Assembly (NCBI GenBank): GCA_023397045.1
Contig: JAEWUR010000373.1
Span: 1 to 8,738 of the forward strand
Reading direction: 5' to 3'
DNA length: 8,738 nucleotides
Source: Planctomycetota bacterium
GTDB taxonomy: Bacteria; Planctomycetota; Planctomycetia; Pirellulales; Thermoguttaceae
This document shows positions 7,352-8,738 of the stretch, in pieces. The position numbers and the translations under genes are program-made. The first letter of the stretch is position 1, and the number at the start of each line of letters is the position of its first letter. The notes beneath the pieces were generated by a model that did not search any database, was not told the origin of the DNA, and saw only the letters and a list, made by a program, of their open reading frames with translations.

Positions 7352-7377
7352 GCTTCATCTCTTTCGTAGGTGGTTGT

Positions 7378-7815
7378 TCAATCCGTCAAATCATAATCCT
7401 GGGTGATTGGCCGGCTGCCCGGCTCGATCGTAATCGATAGTTGCGACGCCGCGTTGTACTTTGCGGGAATGTACTGTTGGTCCAAGCCCTCTTTCCCTTG
7501 AAGATCCAACGGAAGCACCATGCCCGGAGGAGCGGCCACCGTGCGAAGGGCTTCGATCTCGACCCTGAACGTACCGACGGGAACCGCCCCGTGTTGGTCC
7601 AGCGTGTATTGACCGTCTTTGATCTTCGCGCCGGCCATCGGCGCATTCGTGGAAGCGGTCGGCATGAACCGAATCATCCCGCTTGAAAGCGGCTTTCCGT
7701 TGTAAGTGACCGTGCCCGACACTTGGACACGTTCCGGCCCCTGGTCGCGGCAGCCCGAAAGAACCGTCGCGATGCAGACGACGCCCAGACAATAGCCATA
7801 CGATCGCCAAGACAT
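7378..7815 (-). CDS. Small lipoprotein with carboxypeptidase-regulatory-like beta-sandwich domain
   Basis: With the start at 7815 this is a 145-aa protein. Residues 1-21 are a lipoprotein signal: MSWRSYGY, a hydrophobic stretch CLGVVCIATV, and the lipobox LSGC with the lipidated cysteine C22. The mature part begins with VQVSGTVTYNGKPLSSGMIRFMP, the usual opening of the CarboxypepD_reg/transthyretin-like domain of planctomycete lipoproteins, and ends with PAKYNAASQLSITIEPGS and the DYDLTD tail. It should sit on the outer face of a membrane; no enzymatic residues are visible. Planctomycete genomes carry many such genes directly after DUF1559 genes, as here. A longer frame from 7872 exists, but it would put 19 polar residues in front of the signal and start inside the inverted repeat, so it is rejected. 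Function beyond a structural or binding role is unknown. Confidence 0.85.
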   Translation of the reverse strand: MSWRSYGYCLGVVCIATVLSGCRDQGPERVQVSGTVTYNGKPLSSGMIRFMPTASTNAPMAGAKIKDGQYTLDQHGAVPVGTFRVEIEALRTVAAPPGMVLPLDLQGKEGLDQQYIPAKYNAASQLSITIEPGSRPITQDYDLTD

Positions 7816-7821
7816 TGAATA

Positions 7822-7826
7822 CTCCC
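7822..7826 (-). promoter_or_regulatory. Ribosome binding site of the lipoprotein gene
   Basis: Minus-strand GGGAG lies six bases before the ATG at 7815, close to ideal. Together with the lipobox position it fixes the start at 7815 rather than 7872. Confidence 0.65.
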
Positions 7827-7828
7827 AG

Positions 7829-7893
7829 GTAGGTTCCGCCGCGCGGGCCATTGCGTTTTTTGTTTTTTTCATGGTCCGCGAGGCGGACCCTAC
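7829..7893. repeat. 22-bp imperfect inverted repeat around a T-rich loop
   Basis: The arms 7829-7850 (GTAGGTTCCGCC...) and 7872-7893 (...GCGGACCCTAC) are inverted copies matching at 19 of 22 positions. They surround a 21-base centre, 7851-7871, made almost entirely of T runs on the plus strand. The right arm is also a hairpin by itself: GGTCCGC, loop GAG, GCGGACC (7873-7889). The element fills most of the 93-bp gap between the DUF1559 gene and the lipoprotein gene and ends just upstream of the latter's ribosome site. A minus-strand transcript would fold into a long stem with an A-rich loop. It lacks the U-tract of an intrinsic terminator. It could be a REP- or MITE-like dispersed element, an RNA-processing site, or an attenuator. 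Confidence 0.7.
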
Positions 7894-7908
7894 GCGCTGT
7901 TTCGTTGC

Positions 7909-8738
7909 TCAAGGAGGCCCTGACACGAGAACCGGGTCGACGCCCGAGTTCCGCACGCCGTTGCGCGTCGTGAGCGAGGTAAGCACGTTTTGGGCGATGT
8001 TTTGCGAGAGAAAATGCACGCTTCCATCGCAGAGCAGGAAATGACATCCGCCCGGATGATAGCTGGCAAAACCCGCCTCTCGAATGCCGTTCGGCCGACT
8101 CATGTCGGGATATCCGCTGATTCCGTTGACCGTGTTCGGGCCGTTGATGCCTTCCTTGGTGTCGAGCATGTTCCAGCTAGCCCAAAAGTGTCCCCGATGC
8201 GTATCCGGTCCCGCCCCGGTCACCTCGCCGACGAGCAACGTATTGCTCGTGCCGTCGCGGATTTCCGAGATTCTCGTGGGCGTGTTCAAGCCCAGCGCGC
8301 CATCGCACTCCGCCAATGTTTTGCCGAACGGTCCAATGACGCCGCTACTGGATACGGCCATCCACTCCTCCGAGTCGGAGACTGCGCAGAGGTTCGTTTG
8401 CGCTGCTTGGTCCCACGGGTGCGGTCCCGCCTGCCCGCCGGTCGGCGAACTGCAAATGACCCAGCCGGGCTGCTGAGGATCGGACACGCAGGTGTACGCG
8501 GAGATCACCGTGCCGGTTGCGTTCTTGTTGTTGTTGACCGTCGGCGATGGGGGATAGTAGTCCGTCGAAAAATCGTACATGTCGTAGACGGGTTGCCGTT
8601 CGATGTACGGAAGCAGGAAGGTCGACCACCCCCACCAGCCGTCCGGATTGATCATGGCCGGCGGAAACGCCTCCTTCGCCGCCAGGTGATTGTGCATTCC
8701 AATGCCCACTTGTTTGAAATTGTTGCTGCAACTCATCC
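7909..8738 (-). CDS. DUF1559 pseudopilin-like protein (N-terminus outside window)
   Basis: The frame is open to the right edge and ends at a TGA at 7909; about 276 residues are seen. The ATG at 8734-8736 is internal: the sequence SCSNNFKQVGIGMHNHLAAKEAFPPA is the standard DUF1559 segment that normally follows an N-terminal prepilin cleavage/methylation helix of about 35-60 residues, here cut off. Further hallmarks are GWSTFLLPYIERQPVYD, the RISEIRDGTSNTLLVGEV stretch, and the C-terminal H-X9-DG motif in YHPGGCHFLLCDGSVHFLS. DUF1559 proteins are present in large numbers in planctomycetes and are thought to be exported by a type II secretion/type IV pilus-like system; their role is not established. 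The gene precedes the lipoprotein by 93 bp containing the inverted repeat. Family assignment is very secure. Confidence 0.93.
   Translation of the reverse strand, partial: MSCSNNFKQVGIGMHNHLAAKEAFPPAMINPDGWWGWSTFLLPYIERQPVYDMYDFSTDYYPPSPTVNNNKNATGTVISAYTCVSDPQQPGWVICSSPTGGQAGPHPWDQAAQTNLCAVSDSEEWMAVSSSGVIGPFGKTLAECDGALGLNTPTRISEIRDGTSNTLLVGEVTGAGPDTHRGHFWASWNMLDTKEGINGPNTVNGISGYPDMSRPNGIREAGFASYHPGGCHFLLCDGSVHFLSQNIAQNVLTSLTTRNGVRNSGVDPVLVSGPP

Noticed and set aside
7816..7872. Upstream ATG at 7872 for the lipoprotein
   Set aside because: It would place polar residues in front of a standard lipoprotein signal and lies inside the inverted repeat; the ATG at 7815 has a good GGGAG site and correct lipobox distance.
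7911..7917. Plus-strand AAGGAGG resembling a strong Shine-Dalgarno sequence
   Set aside because: No plus-strand gene follows; the bases are the final codons of the DUF1559 gene on the other strand.

Overview
The window looks like chromosome from a planctomycete, most likely of the Pirellulales/Rhodopirellula type. The evidence is a GC-rich sequence, a DUF1559 pseudopilin-like protein with an H-X9-DG C-terminus next to a small carboxypeptidase-regulatory-like lipoprotein, a PEP-CTERM protein, a Tat-exported dihydrodipicolinate-synthase (DHDPS) paralogue and a secreted FG-GAP repeat protein. This lineage is inferred from gene content; there is no rRNA or other marker gene.

All seven genes lie on the minus strand, so transcription reads from high to low coordinates: DUF1559 protein (8738-7909, 5' end outside the window); lipoprotein (7815-7378); Gfo/Idh/MocA oxidoreductase homologue (7351-6320); class-III PLP aminotransferase (6287-4932); BNR/sialidase-like PEP-CTERM protein (4764-2941); Tat-signal DHDPS-family protein (2928-1861); FG-GAP/VCBS repeat protein (1834 to beyond base 1). 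Most gaps are 12-32 bp. Two are larger and carry structured non-coding DNA: 7816-7908, with a 22-bp imperfect inverted repeat around a T-rich loop, and 4765-4931, with a CCCTCACCCTAACCCTCTCCC-type repeat hairpin and short direct and inverted repeats. These two spacers divide the run into DUF1559 / lipoprotein-oxidoreductase-aminotransferase / sialidase-DHDPS-FG-GAP.

Two enzymes have no export signal and should be cytoplasmic (Gfo/Idh and aminotransferase). The other five carry four or five different export or anchoring signals (pseudopilin-type, lipobox, PEP-CTERM, Tat, Sec). A glycan-related role is plausible: the BNR protein could act on or bind a surface or extracellular glycan, while the DHDPS/N-acetylneuraminate-lyase-fold protein, the oxidoreductase homologue and the aminotransferase could act on a released keto- or amino-sugar. 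This is an inference from gene order. It is weakened because the DHDPS-like protein and the Gfo/Idh protein both lack key catalytic residues of their families. Those degenerate active sites, in well-conserved folds, are the most interesting feature of the window. No tRNA, rRNA, CRISPR array, transposase or plus-strand gene is supported.
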